The position numbers and the translations under genes were made by a program. 64,000 nt of DNA. Origin: JAVBNT01 sp031551355 (GTDB taxonomy: Bacteria > Vulcanimicrobiota > CADAWZ01). Positions 34,539 to 43,186 of the stretch are shown piece by piece. The DNA is taken from contig JAVBNT010000006.1 of assembly GCA_031551355.1 (NCBI GenBank), positions 62,001 to 126,000 on the forward strand, given 5' to 3'. The notes below the pieces were generated by a model that saw only the letters and a program-made list of their open reading frames with translations, was not told the origin of the DNA and did not search any database. Each line of letters starts with the position of its first letter. Within the stretch, counting starts at the first letter, position 1.

Positions 34539-36083
34539 ATGTCAAACCATAACGAGACTGCAGAGCGCCTCCACCCGCTGGAAACGGCCGCTTTGATGTC
34601 TTTTAAACAAAAATCAACCTTTTTCCACGAAGAACTCGGGGAAAGTTCTAAAATACCGCTGACTCAGCTGAGAACGGCCGTCGAGTGGCTGCTGCTGAAG
34701 AACCTCATCACTTCAAAGGAGATTGGCAGGGAAGAAACCGTGTCCCTGACGGCACTCGGCGAGGCCATTGCCGCCGGAGGATTTCCGGAAGTGAAAATCA
34801 TTGAAGCCGCCTCCCTGGCCGGAGACGATGGTATCCACATGAATGAGCTGCCGGGAAAAACGGCGATCGAACAGCAGGATATCAATCCGCTCATCGGTTC
34901 TCTGAAAAAAATCGCCGCCATCGATCTCATCCAGGGCCGGGTCGTATGCAAAAATGCCGCCGCGGCGGAAGATTTCAAAAAAAGGTCCGCGGTCTTCCAA
35001 AAAATAAAGAATCTCGGGAAAACCGATCTTAACGCCCTCAGCGGAGCAGAACAGGAAGAAGTCAAACAGGGATTCAAAAAAAGGAGCCCGGAAAAAGGCT
35101 ATTTCCGCATTGACGAAAAGACTTTGCTTGAATATACAATTACTGCCGAAGGGGAGCTGCTGCTGCCGTTCCTGAAAATAAAGCAGGCGATCAACCAGAT
35201 AACGCCGCAACTGCTGGCAAGCGGCAAATGGAAAGACGGCGATATCCGCAAATACGACATACATCTCAACCCGCCGAAGCTCGCGATCGGCAAAAAGCAT
35301 CCCTACAGGACTTTTCTGGAAAACGTCAGGGGCAAACTGACTTCACTCGGTTTTGAAGAGATGTCCGGTCCCGTCGTGGAAACGGAATTTTGGGATATGG
35401 ACGCGCTGTTTATGCCGCAGTTCCATGCGGCAAGGAATATCCACGACGTCTATTTCGTCAAAAATCCTTCCCATGCCAAATCAATAGAAGAACCGTTTTT
35501 ATCTAAAGTTACCAATGTACATGAAAACGGCGGCGATACAGGCAGCAAAGGCTGGGGATATCAGTTTGACGCCCTGCGCACAAAACGGCTGGTGATGAGA
35601 AGCCAGGGTACTGCGCTGTCGGCGAGAACGCTGGCATCCGGTCCAAAAAATCCCGGCAAATATTTTGCTGTCGCCAGATGTTTCCGCTATGACCAGATCG
35701 ACGCCACCCACGGAACCGATTTTTTCCAGGTGGAGGGAATCGTTGTCGATGAAAATATCAACTTCAAAAAACTTCTCGGCCTGCTGAAACTGTTTGCCCT
35801 GGAAATCGCCCAGGCCAATGAAATCAAATTTACGCCGGCCTACTTCCCGTTTACCGAACCTTCGGTGGAAATGCATGCCAGACATCCGAAGCTAGGCTGG
35901 ATCGAACTCGGCGGCGCCGGTATTTTCAGGCCCGAAGTAACCAATCCGCTCGGTATCGACATCCCGGTTATCGCCTGGGGACTCGGTGTTGACAGAATGG
36001 CGATGGTTGCGCTCGGTATCAACGATATCAGGCAACTGTTCGGCCACGATCTCGAATTTATAAGACAATCAAAGGTGGTGTAA
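34539..36083 (+). CDS. pheS: phenylalanyl-tRNA synthetase alpha subunit, archaeal/eukaryotic type
   Basis: The catalytic subunit that charges tRNA-Phe. It has 514 residues, much longer than the roughly 340 of standard bacterial PheS. The extra N-terminal 200 residues look like the winged-helix tRNA-binding modules of the archaeal/eukaryotic type (HPLETAALMSF, TALGEAIAAGGFPEV). The class II catalytic domain follows, with FEEMSGPVVETEFWDMDALFMPQ, HGTDFFQVEGIVVDE and the motif 3 stretch WGLGVDRMAMVALGI. AGGAGG precedes the ATG. It is followed after 2 bases by pheT. This form is known in spirochaetes and some other bacteria and is usually explained by old transfer from archaea. Confidence 0.95.
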   Translation: MSNHNETAERLHPLETAALMSFKQKSTFFHEELGESSKIPLTQLRTAVEWLLLKNLITSKEIGREETVSLTALGEAIAAGGFPEVKIIEAASLAGDDGIHMNELPGKTAIEQQDINPLIGSLKKIAAIDLIQGRVVCKNAAAAEDFKKRSAVFQKIKNLGKTDLNALSGAEQEEVKQGFKKRSPEKGYFRIDEKTLLEYTITAEGELLLPFLKIKQAINQITPQLLASGKWKDGDIRKYDIHLNPPKLAIGKKHPYRTFLENVRGKLTSLGFEEMSGPVVETEFWDMDALFMPQFHAARNIHDVYFVKNPSHAKSIEEPFLSKVTNVHENGGDTGSKGWGYQFDALRTKRLVMRSQGTALSARTLASGPKNPGKYFAVARCFRYDQIDATHGTDFFQVEGIVVDENINFKKLLGLLKLFALEIAQANEIKFTPAYFPFTEPSVEMHARHPKLGWIELGGAGIFRPEVTNPLGIDIPVIAWGLGVDRMAMVALGINDIRQLFGHDLEFIRQSKVV

Positions 36084-36085
36084 TT

Positions 36086-37744
36086 ATGCCGGGTTATTCA
36101 TGTTCATTAAAACAGCTGCTGAAGCTGATTGACAAAAACGAGGTCACACTCGAGACCCTCGAACAATATCTCGACTGCGCAAAATCGGAGTTCAAGGGAT
36201 ACGATGCAGAAACCGACGATTTAAAGCTGGAAAACAACGATACCAACAGACCGGATTTGTGGTCATGCGAAGGAACGGCACGCCAGATTCTCGGCTGCCA
36301 TTTCGGACAGCACAAAACGTATGATTTCTTCGAAAAACAGCCCCGGAGCGAATCGGTCATCAAAACCGAAGAAAACATTGCCCCGATAAGGCCTTACATC
36401 GCCGGTTTTTCAGCGACGAACATTGTTATTGACGAGCCGCTTTTAAACCAGATCATCCAGGCCCAGGAAAAGCTGTGCGATAATTTCGGCCGCTTCCGGG
36501 AACTGATTGCCATTGGCGTTTATGACGCCTCGCATATGAAACTGCCAATCCATTACCGGGCGGCGGATCCCGACAAAACATCATTTGCGCCGTTAGGGTT
36601 CGAAGAAAAAATGACACTGAGGGAAGTGCTGGAAAAACACCCTAAAGGCATACAGTATGCAAATATCATCAAAAATAACAGTCTATTCCCGTTAATAACC
36701 GACAATAACGGCAGTGTCCTGTCAATGCCGCCGGTCATCAACAGCAACGATCTGGGAAAAGTCAAGGTCGGCGACACGAACATCTTTGTCGAGGTCACAG
36801 GAGCGGAGCTGAAAGCCGTAACTCTGGCCGCCAACATAATGGCCTGCAACCTCGCCGATCACGGGGCGGTAATAGAACCTTTCACAACCGTATATGCAAA
36901 CGGGGAGATACATGTTTCACCGCGCCGTTTTGAAGAAAAAACCGAACTTGACAAAGCTTTTGCGGAAAAACTCTGCGGAGAAAAAATTGCCATCGACAGC
37001 CTTGTTGAGGCACTGAAGCGCATGGGACACATTGTCGATAAAAACGGCGGCAAGTGCCTGTGTACGCCTCCGCCCTACAGGCTGGATATTCTCCATGCCG
37101 CCGACCTTGCCGAAGATTATTGCATTGCCGTCGGTTACAACAATTTTGAGCCGATAATGCCGGACAGTTTCACCGTCGGTATGGAATCCCCCAAAGCCAA
37201 AAAAGCCAAAGTTATTCAGGAACTGCTTTTGGGTATGGGTTTCCAGGAAGTTATGACCTATATACTTACTTCAAAAGACAACCAGTGCCGTAAAATGGAA
37301 TACAACGGCGAAGTTATTGAAATCGGCAACCCGATGACCGAAACGTTTGGAGTCGTAAGACAAAATCTTTTACCGATACTGCTGGAAATAGAATCAAAAA
37401 ATCCCCGTGTTGAATACCCGCACCGTATTTTTGAAACCGGAGAAACTGCGCACATCAGCAGGGAATCGGCAGACGGCACGGAAACCGTCCACAGAGCTTC
37501 GGCTCTGATAGCGCACAGCGATGCCAATTTCTCGGAGATCCACAGCGTTCTGCAGGCACTGATGTATTATATGGGTGCAATCTACAAACTGGAAGAGACC
37601 GAGAACAATTCGTTCATCTCCGGAAGATGCGGCAAAATCATTGTCAACAACAAAGAAATAGGCATTATCGGGGAAATTCATCCTAAAGTTCTGGAAAACT
37701 GGGGAATTACAATGCCTTGCAGCGCTTTTGAACTGCTCATATAA
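36086..37744 (+). CDS. pheT: phenylalanyl-tRNA synthetase beta subunit, archaeal/eukaryotic type
   Basis: This 552-residue protein is far shorter than the roughly 800 of the usual bacterial subunit and lacks the N-terminal EMAP-type tRNA-binding domain and the C-terminal anticodon-binding domain. It retains B3/B4 editing elements and the catalytic-like core (LENNDTNRPDLWSCEGTAR, PPYRLDILHAADLAEDYCIA, GNPMTETFGVVRQNLLP, GEIHPKVLENWGI). NDTNRPDLWS matches what is known of the spirochaete/archaeal form. Two bases separate it from pheS, so the two form one operon. The next gene starts 28 bases later with its own strong ribosome site and may be co-transcribed. Confidence 0.95.
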   Translation: MPGYSCSLKQLLKLIDKNEVTLETLEQYLDCAKSEFKGYDAETDDLKLENNDTNRPDLWSCEGTARQILGCHFGQHKTYDFFEKQPRSESVIKTEENIAPIRPYIAGFSATNIVIDEPLLNQIIQAQEKLCDNFGRFRELIAIGVYDASHMKLPIHYRAADPDKTSFAPLGFEEKMTLREVLEKHPKGIQYANIIKNNSLFPLITDNNGSVLSMPPVINSNDLGKVKVGDTNIFVEVTGAELKAVTLAANIMACNLADHGAVIEPFTTVYANGEIHVSPRRFEEKTELDKAFAEKLCGEKIAIDSLVEALKRMGHIVDKNGGKCLCTPPPYRLDILHAADLAEDYCIAVGYNNFEPIMPDSFTVGMESPKAKKAKVIQELLLGMGFQEVMTYILTSKDNQCRKMEYNGEVIEIGNPMTETFGVVRQNLLPILLEIESKNPRVEYPHRIFETGETAHISRESADGTETVHRASALIAHSDANFSEIHSVLQALMYYMGAIYKLEETENNSFISGRCGKIIVNNKEIGIIGEIHPKVLENWGITMPCSAFELLI

Positions 37745-37772
37745 AAAACAGAAAACGAGGAGGGGATCTCAA

Positions 37773-38897
37773 ATGCTAAAAAAACTCTTCACCGTTATGG
37801 TATCCGTGATAGCAACATATGCCGTTTCATACGGCATATGTTGCGCCAACAGCGAAACCGGCCAGACCCAGCTTACTGTTTTTGCGGAAACTACATCAAT
37901 GCGGATGGCCGGGATGCCGGATATTTCAGGGCTGTCAAAACAGCTCAGCGATATGGCAATACCCGGTACAGAAGCAAACCCGATGCTTTCCGGTCCCCGG
38001 AAAAAAATGAGGGTCCGCCTGTGGTCTCCGTCAATTGCTCCTAAAGATGCCGTTGCGGAGCTGTTCATACCGGCAGGACTAAAGCTCGGAGAAAAACTGG
38101 CTCTGGAAATCTACAGGCCCAAAGACGGCGATATGCCGGACAGCACAAAAGATTCCGGCGACGACTATACATCGGAAAAACTTTCAAAGTGTACAATAAA
38201 ATATTATTGGGGCTCAGGCGAAAAAGTAAAAGAAGGCCAGCCGATGATATTAAAGTGGGATGATATTCCGGAAAATCAAAAAATGGAAATAATGAAACAG
38301 GCCGATATGGTAGTCTCCAAAAAACAGAGTCCGCTTTTCTACAGACCCAACTGGTCAACCGGCTACTGGCCTACTGAAAAAGGCAAGTCCGGAGTGGGAA
38401 AAGACGCAAAAATGCAGGGAACTTACCGGCTGTCCACAAATTATGCCGGAAATACGAGCGTAAGTGTACCGGAAAACGTCAATTTCCTGGAAGCGTTTGT
38501 GCTGACGTCACCGGGTTTACAGCAGATACCGTCATTCGATAAAGTCATAAATTTCAAATGGAACCCGATACAAAACCTCGTCGGTTCCCAGGCGATGATT
38601 ATCGGTATTACCGGTGAAGATGAAATAACCATCTGGAGCTCCTCGGAAATACAGACAATGGAAGTGGTTTTTTCCGAATACCCTGAAACGGACGAGGTAA
38701 AAAGAATGGTTGATGAAAAAATATTTATGCCTCCAAGCCAGACGGAAGTTACGGTTCCGGAAAAAATATTTACCGGCTGCAATTCCGTATTCATGATGAT
38801 GAACGGCTACGGAAACGGTGTGCTTACAAATGACGGCAGCATAATTTCAAAGGTGCGGGCAAAAACAAACCTGATGGTTATGCTCAAGGGAATGTAA
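37773..38897 (+). CDS. exported protein of unknown function
   Basis: The start is ATG 37773 with GAGGAGGGG 8 bases upstream; an upstream in-frame start inside pheT is rejected. A signal peptide (LKKLFTVMVSVIATYAVSYG, then ICCA) leads into a 350-residue mature protein with no family I recognise. It contains RLWSPSIAPKDAVAELFIPAG, a segment rich in Lys and Asp, and a beta-rich C-terminal half ending in two Gly/Met-rich stretches. The DNA encoding the signal peptide forms a perfect 14-bp hairpin (37812-37844). A strong hairpin follows the stop at 38912-38963. Confidence 0.75.
   Translation: MLKKLFTVMVSVIATYAVSYGICCANSETGQTQLTVFAETTSMRMAGMPDISGLSKQLSDMAIPGTEANPMLSGPRKKMRVRLWSPSIAPKDAVAELFIPAGLKLGEKLALEIYRPKDGDMPDSTKDSGDDYTSEKLSKCTIKYYWGSGEKVKEGQPMILKWDDIPENQKMEIMKQADMVVSKKQSPLFYRPNWSTGYWPTEKGKSGVGKDAKMQGTYRLSTNYAGNTSVSVPENVNFLEAFVLTSPGLQQIPSFDKVINFKWNPIQNLVGSQAMIIGITGEDEITIWSSSEIQTMEVVFSEYPETDEVKRMVDEKIFMPPSQTEVTVPEKIFTGCNSVFMMMNGYGNGVLTNDGSIISKVRAKTNLMVMLKGM
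37812..37844 (+). other. perfect 14-bp hairpin inside the signal-peptide codons
   Basis: GCAACATATGCCGT (37812-37825) and its exact complement (37831-37844) flank five bases, about 40 bases after the start codon of the exported unknown. In mRNA it would form a stable hairpin early in the coding region, where it could slow translation. Confidence 0.6.
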
Positions 38898-38911
38898 CAT
38901 AATTTTCTAAA

Positions 38912-38963
38912 AACATAGAGGAAGGGGGCTGTCGTGCTAACGGCGGCCCCCTTTCTCTATGTT
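38912..38963 (+). terminator. strong hairpin after the exported unknown
   Basis: An 18-base arm (38912-38929, AACATAGAGGAAGGGGGC) pairs with 38946-38963 with a single mismatch. No long T-run follows, so it may be a terminator of the weaker kind or an mRNA 3' end stabiliser. Confidence 0.65.
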
Positions 38964-39137
38964 ATACAAAACCGTATGAATCTATCTGAATCTTTCCTGC
39001 CGACAGCGACGCATATTATGCTATTAATATGTATTATAATTTTACAATATTGCATAAAACTACACATATTGACAAACTTCAAAGAATAGGTATAATATTA
39101 TCTAATCTTTATAATCCACAATTCCGGGAGGTATTCT

Positions 39138-39674
39138 ATGAACAAACTAATATCGGCGGCATTATTAATTACTTTTTGTCTCTTTCTGAGCTCCGTTGCA
39201 AACGGCTAGAATAGTCAACAGAAAAAAGAGCTTTATCAAAACAAAAAACAGGGATATTCCATCTCATACCCCGCAGAATGGTAAAAAAGAGAAAATCATA
39301 AAAAGAAAGATGAAATCATAATAAATTCACCGCTGGAAGCGAATTCAAATGCAATAGTCCTTATATCGTCAGAGCCAAGCGAAAAAGACGACAACTGGCT
39401 TTCCATGTCCAAAAAAGACTGGGAAATACAAATGCATAACATGGTGAAGGTGGAGGAAATTACCGATATCAGCATTGGCGGATATAAAGCACAAAGAATT
39501 ATTTCCGTCTCCAAAGATAAAAAAAGACCACTGACGACCGTAATGTACAATATCAACGGCGGCAGCAAAGTTTATGGGCTTATATACAGCGGGTTAACAG
39601 AGGATTTCAAAGAAAAATATCTGCCTGTTTTTGAAAAAATGGCAAACAGCTTCAAAATCGGCAGCAAAAAATAA
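39138..39674 (+). pseudogene. paralogue of the following lipoprotein, broken by two in-frame stops
   Basis: Reading from ATG 39138 (GGGAGG upstream) gives a signal-like start MNKLISAALLITFCLFLSS, then TAG after VANG, a resumed frame with GYSISYPAEW, then TAA, then an uninterrupted frame to 39674. The whole chain aligns with the protein at 39688-40272 (shared MNK start, GYSISYP, ITDISI/LTEISI, GYKAQRII, MYNINGG, MANSFK). Both stops lie where the paralogue has sense codons, so this is a duplicated gene that has decayed. Two different stop codons make recoding unlikely. The part after 39405 could still be made as a fragment. Confidence 0.85.
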
Positions 39675-39687
39675 AAGGAGAATTTTT

Positions 39688-40272
39688 ATGAACAAATTTT
39701 TACCGGCAGCAGTATTAATCGTTTTATGCGTCTTTCTGGTATCCTGTACGGACAGTGCAAAAAAACAGGATAACGGACAACACGTAAAACAAGACAATAT
39801 ACAACATGTAAAACTGGAAAATGAGCAACACTATCAAAGCCCGGAACATGGATATTCAATATCTTACCCCGGCGGATGGACAGAAAAAAAAGTAAAGGGG
39901 ACAGTGGCTATAAGAGCACCTAAGGAAGCTAATTGCTCGGCAGCGGTTATTATACAGTTAGACTCCAAAGAAATGCTGGATTTTTATTTTTCAATGACAA
40001 CAAAAGAAGCCTGGGATCAATATATGGACAAAACGACTGTAGAAGAGCTTACGGAGATAAGTATTGACGGACATAGGGCGCAAAGAATATTATTTATTTC
40101 CAAAGCCAAAAATCCTACAACAATAATGGTACAATATAACATAGATGGCGGAGATAAAGTATATACAATAATGTGCCCGTTAAAACAGGATACTGAAGAC
40201 GCAAATCTCAAGACTAAGTATATATCTATTTTTGATGCAATGGCAAATAGCTTTAAAACCGGCAAGAAATAA
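39688..40272 (+). CDS. small lipoprotein, PsbP/DUF1795-like fold suspected
   Basis: The ATG at 39688 has AAAGGAGA 8 bases upstream and starts a lipoprotein signal (MNKFLPAAVLIVLCVFLVSC, lipobox Cys at residue 20). A short region with three near-repeats of QHVK follows, then a beta-rich domain: GYSISYPGGWTEKK, AAVIIQLDS, ELTEISIDGHRAQRI, VQYNIDGGDKVYTI, and FDAMANSFKTG. This order (hydrophobic YSI-YP-GW start, late MANSF) is that of small PsbP/DUF1795-type lipoproteins, a family with no general function. A broken paralogue lies immediately upstream. A terminator-like hairpin follows at 40315. Confidence 0.8.
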   Translation: MNKFLPAAVLIVLCVFLVSCTDSAKKQDNGQHVKQDNIQHVKLENEQHYQSPEHGYSISYPGGWTEKKVKGTVAIRAPKEANCSAAVIIQLDSKEMLDFYFSMTTKEAWDQYMDKTTVEELTEISIDGHRAQRILFISKAKNPTTIMVQYNIDGGDKVYTIMCPLKQDTEDANLKTKYISIFDAMANSFKTGKK

Positions 40273-40314
40273 AGTCGTTCAAAGTATAAAAAATAAAACA
40301 GGACATCAATATCG

Positions 40315-40364
40315 AAAAGGGATTTTTATTACAGTTTTAAACTGGCAAAAGTCCCTTTTATATT
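40315..40364 (+). terminator. terminator after the small lipoprotein gene
   Basis: AAAAGGGATTTTT (40315-40327) pairs with AAAAGTCCCTTTT (40347-40359, one G-U pair), followed by ATATTTT. Confidence 0.75.
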
Positions 40365-40535
40365 TTGCAGCTATCTCTCTTGCAAAAGGCAATGTGCTGA
40401 TCTCCTGATATTATCGCTGAAAGAAAATGAACCGTGCTCGTCCGGTGCCAAGCGCAAAAAAGGTTGTGCGTCAAGGATTGTCGAAAACGCAATATAAGAA
40501 TCAAAACATTTTAAATTATTTTAAGGAGACGCTTT

Positions 40536-41924
40536 ATGGAGTCAAATAAAGTTGAAGAACACGAAGTACACATAAACTTTTTCTCTTCAGGAAACCTGCA
40601 GGACGATTTTATTCCATGGCGCAAAGGCGAAAGAGGCCAGCAAAGCTATGTAAAGCTTCACAGAAAAGGAGAGGACGCATATCTATATGCCGGGGTCGGC
40701 TCGGTTATGCAGGCGGAAATTCAAAAAAATCTGATGAGGCTCGTAAACGAAGGCTGGTCTGTTGAAGGGGACGTAAATGTAAGTTTCGACGGCGCACCGG
40801 ATATCGTTTCCGACAGACTGCTGTGCCGGCACGAAATAACCGTGGAAATCGGTCTGGCACTGCTGCCGCTTGTAGATCCTTTTCAGGGAGCCCCTCTTGT
40901 TGACAGGCTAAACTTAATCCGCGAAGATCTGGCGAAAAATCTGGGCTTTTTAATTCCCGGCATCAACGTAAGGGACAATATGGAGCTTCAGCCCAATACG
41001 TATGTAATCAAACTAAGAGAATCTCCGAAAGCTTTCAACGAAGTTTTTCTGGACAGAATGCTGGCAATCGGCTCAAGAGATGATCTGGCAAAACTGTCCG
41101 GATGGTCGGTAACGGAACCTACTTACCGCGTTCCCGCGAAGTGGATCGAAATAAAAGACAAGGAGCTTGCCGAATCATCAAGCTGTATGGTTCAGGGAGC
41201 ACTCAATGTACTGCTTACACATATTTCACATACAATAGTTTCAAACGCAACCAGCGTTCTCGGACTTCAGGAAGTTTATGAACTTCTGTCCGGGCTGATG
41301 CCAACTCACCCTATTCTGGTGGAAGAATTTATTTCCAACGTAAAAGACCTCAGGAATATACGAAAAATATTTCATGGGCTGCTTGAGGAACAGGTATCCC
41401 TTACCGATTTAGTGACGATTATGGAAATAATCGGCGAAAACAGCGAGGAACTTTCTAATACCGGTCAAATGGTGAACTATATCAGAGCCGGCCTGTCTTC
41501 ACAAATCTGCTGGTCATTGCTCGAAGCGGACGGATTTATACGTTGTATAACAATAAATTCGGAACTTGAAAAACAAATAAAGTCTCTGATGACGGAAGCG
41601 TTGGGAGGCGCATACCTTTGCATGACCGAAGAGCAGGAATCCAAACTGATGGAATTAATTAAAGAAGCCGAAGGTTCACAGGAACTGCCGCCGGTGCTGC
41701 TGACGGATCCGTCGCTGAGAATACATCTTTTCAAACTGCTTTCAGAGAACAAATACCATCTGAGGGTACTCTCCGTATCGGAAATATCACCGGAAACAAA
41801 AGTTATTTTCGTGGGAGAAGTCAAAGGCTCAATAATACAGCAGACGGACAAAAAAAAGACCGATAAAAAGAAAAAAGGCGACGCCGCTTTTTGGAGTAAA
41901 AAATTAAGCAACGACGCAAAATAG
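40536..41924 (+). CDS. stand-alone FlhA/SctV (FHIPEP) cytoplasmic domain without membrane gate
   Basis: The middle and C-terminal parts match the cytoplasmic domain of FlhA/SctV, the nonameric ring under the type III export gate that docks chaperones and substrates. Landmarks are RHEITVEIGLALLPLVDP (about residues 96-113), LVDRLNLIREDLAKNLGFLI, INVRDNMELQPNTYVIK, PAKWIEIKDK, LLTHISHTIVSNATSVLG with LQEVYELLSGL, HPILVEEFI, and VSLTDLVTIMEIIGE. True FlhA has about 690 residues with eight membrane helices first; here there are none, and the first 95 residues are a soluble unknown segment. The C-terminus is a Lys-rich tail. No flagellar or type III gene is nearby. AAGGAGA precedes the ATG. Confidence 0.8.
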   Translation: MESNKVEEHEVHINFFSSGNLQDDFIPWRKGERGQQSYVKLHRKGEDAYLYAGVGSVMQAEIQKNLMRLVNEGWSVEGDVNVSFDGAPDIVSDRLLCRHEITVEIGLALLPLVDPFQGAPLVDRLNLIREDLAKNLGFLIPGINVRDNMELQPNTYVIKLRESPKAFNEVFLDRMLAIGSRDDLAKLSGWSVTEPTYRVPAKWIEIKDKELAESSSCMVQGALNVLLTHISHTIVSNATSVLGLQEVYELLSGLMPTHPILVEEFISNVKDLRNIRKIFHGLLEEQVSLTDLVTIMEIIGENSEELSNTGQMVNYIRAGLSSQICWSLLEADGFIRCITINSELEKQIKSLMTEALGGAYLCMTEEQESKLMELIKEAEGSQELPPVLLTDPSLRIHLFKLLSENKYHLRVLSVSEISPETKVIFVGEVKGSIIQQTDKKKTDKKKKGDAAFWSKKLSNDAK

Positions 41925-41991
41925 ACGAAAGGAAAATGATAGTCCCGGTTATTTCCTGCGGGAATCTGATCAAAAATAAAAAACCAACAGT

Positions 41992-42729
41992 ATGGAAAGA
42001 TTTTCACAACGTAAAGCGGATGAAATAAGGAAAGTTACAATCACAAAAAATTTCATACCCAACGCAACAGGTTCGGCACTGATAGAATGCGGAAATACAA
42101 AAGTCATCTGCACGGCAACCATCACCAACACTGCCCCGCAATGGATGAAAGGCAGCGGGCACGGATGGCTGACGGCGGAATACGGCATGCTGCCGGCTTC
42201 ATCCTCCGGACGTATAAACAGAGACAAGCATCTGTCGTCAGGCAGAACAAAAGAAATCCAGCGTTTAATAGGCCGATCGTTAAGGGCGGCAGTAGAGCTG
42301 GAATCCTTCGGAGAAAAAACAATCCTCATTGACTGCGATGTCATACAGGCCGACGGAGGTACAAGAACGGCTTCCCTCAACGGAGCAATAACGGCGCTTT
42401 CAGAAGCTCTGATAAAACTGAGAAATGAGGGAATTATTGAAAAATCCCCGATGAAGGAGTTTATGGGAGCAATAAGCGTGGGACTCATAGACGGAGAAAC
42501 ATTGGTGGATCTCGACTATCATGAGGATTCAAGAGCTCAGGTAGACATGAATGTCGTTATGCTAGGATGCGGCAAATTTATAGAAATTCAGGGCACTGCC
42601 GAAAAAGATCCCTTCGATAGAAACCAGCTTGACAAAATGCTCGGATGCGCGGAAAAAGGCATCAACGAAATAATCGAAATGCAAAACGAACTGTTTGAAA
42701 ATGATATGGACTGGCTGTTGAACAGGTAA
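41992..42729 (+). CDS. rph: ribonuclease PH
   Basis: RNase PH is a phosphorolytic 3' exoribonuclease that finishes tRNA 3' ends. The family landmarks are continuous: ERFSQRKADEIRKVTI, ALIECGNTKVICTATI, GWLTAEYGMLPASS, GRTKEIQRLIGRSLRA, IDCDVIQADGGTRTAS and LDYHEDSRAQVDMNVVM. The length of 245 residues is normal. The start has only a weak ribosome site. It follows the FlhA-like gene by 67 bases. Alternative hairpins follow the stop (42766-42885). Confidence 0.95.
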   Translation: MERFSQRKADEIRKVTITKNFIPNATGSALIECGNTKVICTATITNTAPQWMKGSGHGWLTAEYGMLPASSSGRINRDKHLSSGRTKEIQRLIGRSLRAAVELESFGEKTILIDCDVIQADGGTRTASLNGAITALSEALIKLRNEGIIEKSPMKEFMGAISVGLIDGETLVDLDYHEDSRAQVDMNVVMLGCGKFIEIQGTAEKDPFDRNQLDKMLGCAEKGINEIIEMQNELFENDMDWLLNR

Positions 42730-42765
42730 GCGAATATAAGCGCTTTAACCAGGATAAACCTACAG

Positions 42766-42885
42766 AGATCACAAAGGGGTTGACTTGTAAAGAAAAAACA
42801 AAGCAGCCTCTTTGTGATCTTCCGGGTATCAAAACTATTACATCCGGAAAATAAAGAAAAGGGGCTGAAAAAATCCAACCCCTTG
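42766..42885 (+). terminator. alternative hairpins after rph
   Basis: Segment A (42766-42782) pairs with B (42804-42820) over 17 bases with two G-U pairs. The GGGGTTG part of A can instead pair with CAACCCC at 42876-42885. A third small stem is AAGGGG/CCCCTT (42859-42864, 42879-42884). These can form competing structures; at minimum the first acts as a terminator. Confidence 0.55.
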
Positions 42886-43186
42886 AGTGAGGAATTCATT
42901 ACTACGTATATTACCGGTTACATTTCTGTGAATGAGAAGTTATGTTGTTGCAAACTTTATGAAATATAATCTGGATACTTTACTGTATATTCTGCTTTGA
43001 GTAGTGCTTATGTTACTAAATTATATATCAGTTATTTTACTGCGTCTGTGCTAAGCTCCACTGTATAATGAATCCAATATTCGTGTAAATTCTTACCTCA
43101 TTTCCATAATAACATAGCAATATTAAAATATTGTTAAGAATCTATTACGATTATGTCTTATTTGCAAGTGAGTTTATGCGCCGCAG
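42886..43186. other. intergenic region, no recognised content
   Basis: AT-rich sequence between the rph terminators and the repeats at 43187. I see no gene or clear signal. Confidence 0.4.

Noticed and set aside
39138..39300. Stop-codon recoding (TAG/TAA read as amino acids)
   Set aside because: Other genes in the window use TAA, TAG and TGA as normal stops, and the two stops occur only in the duplicated copy.
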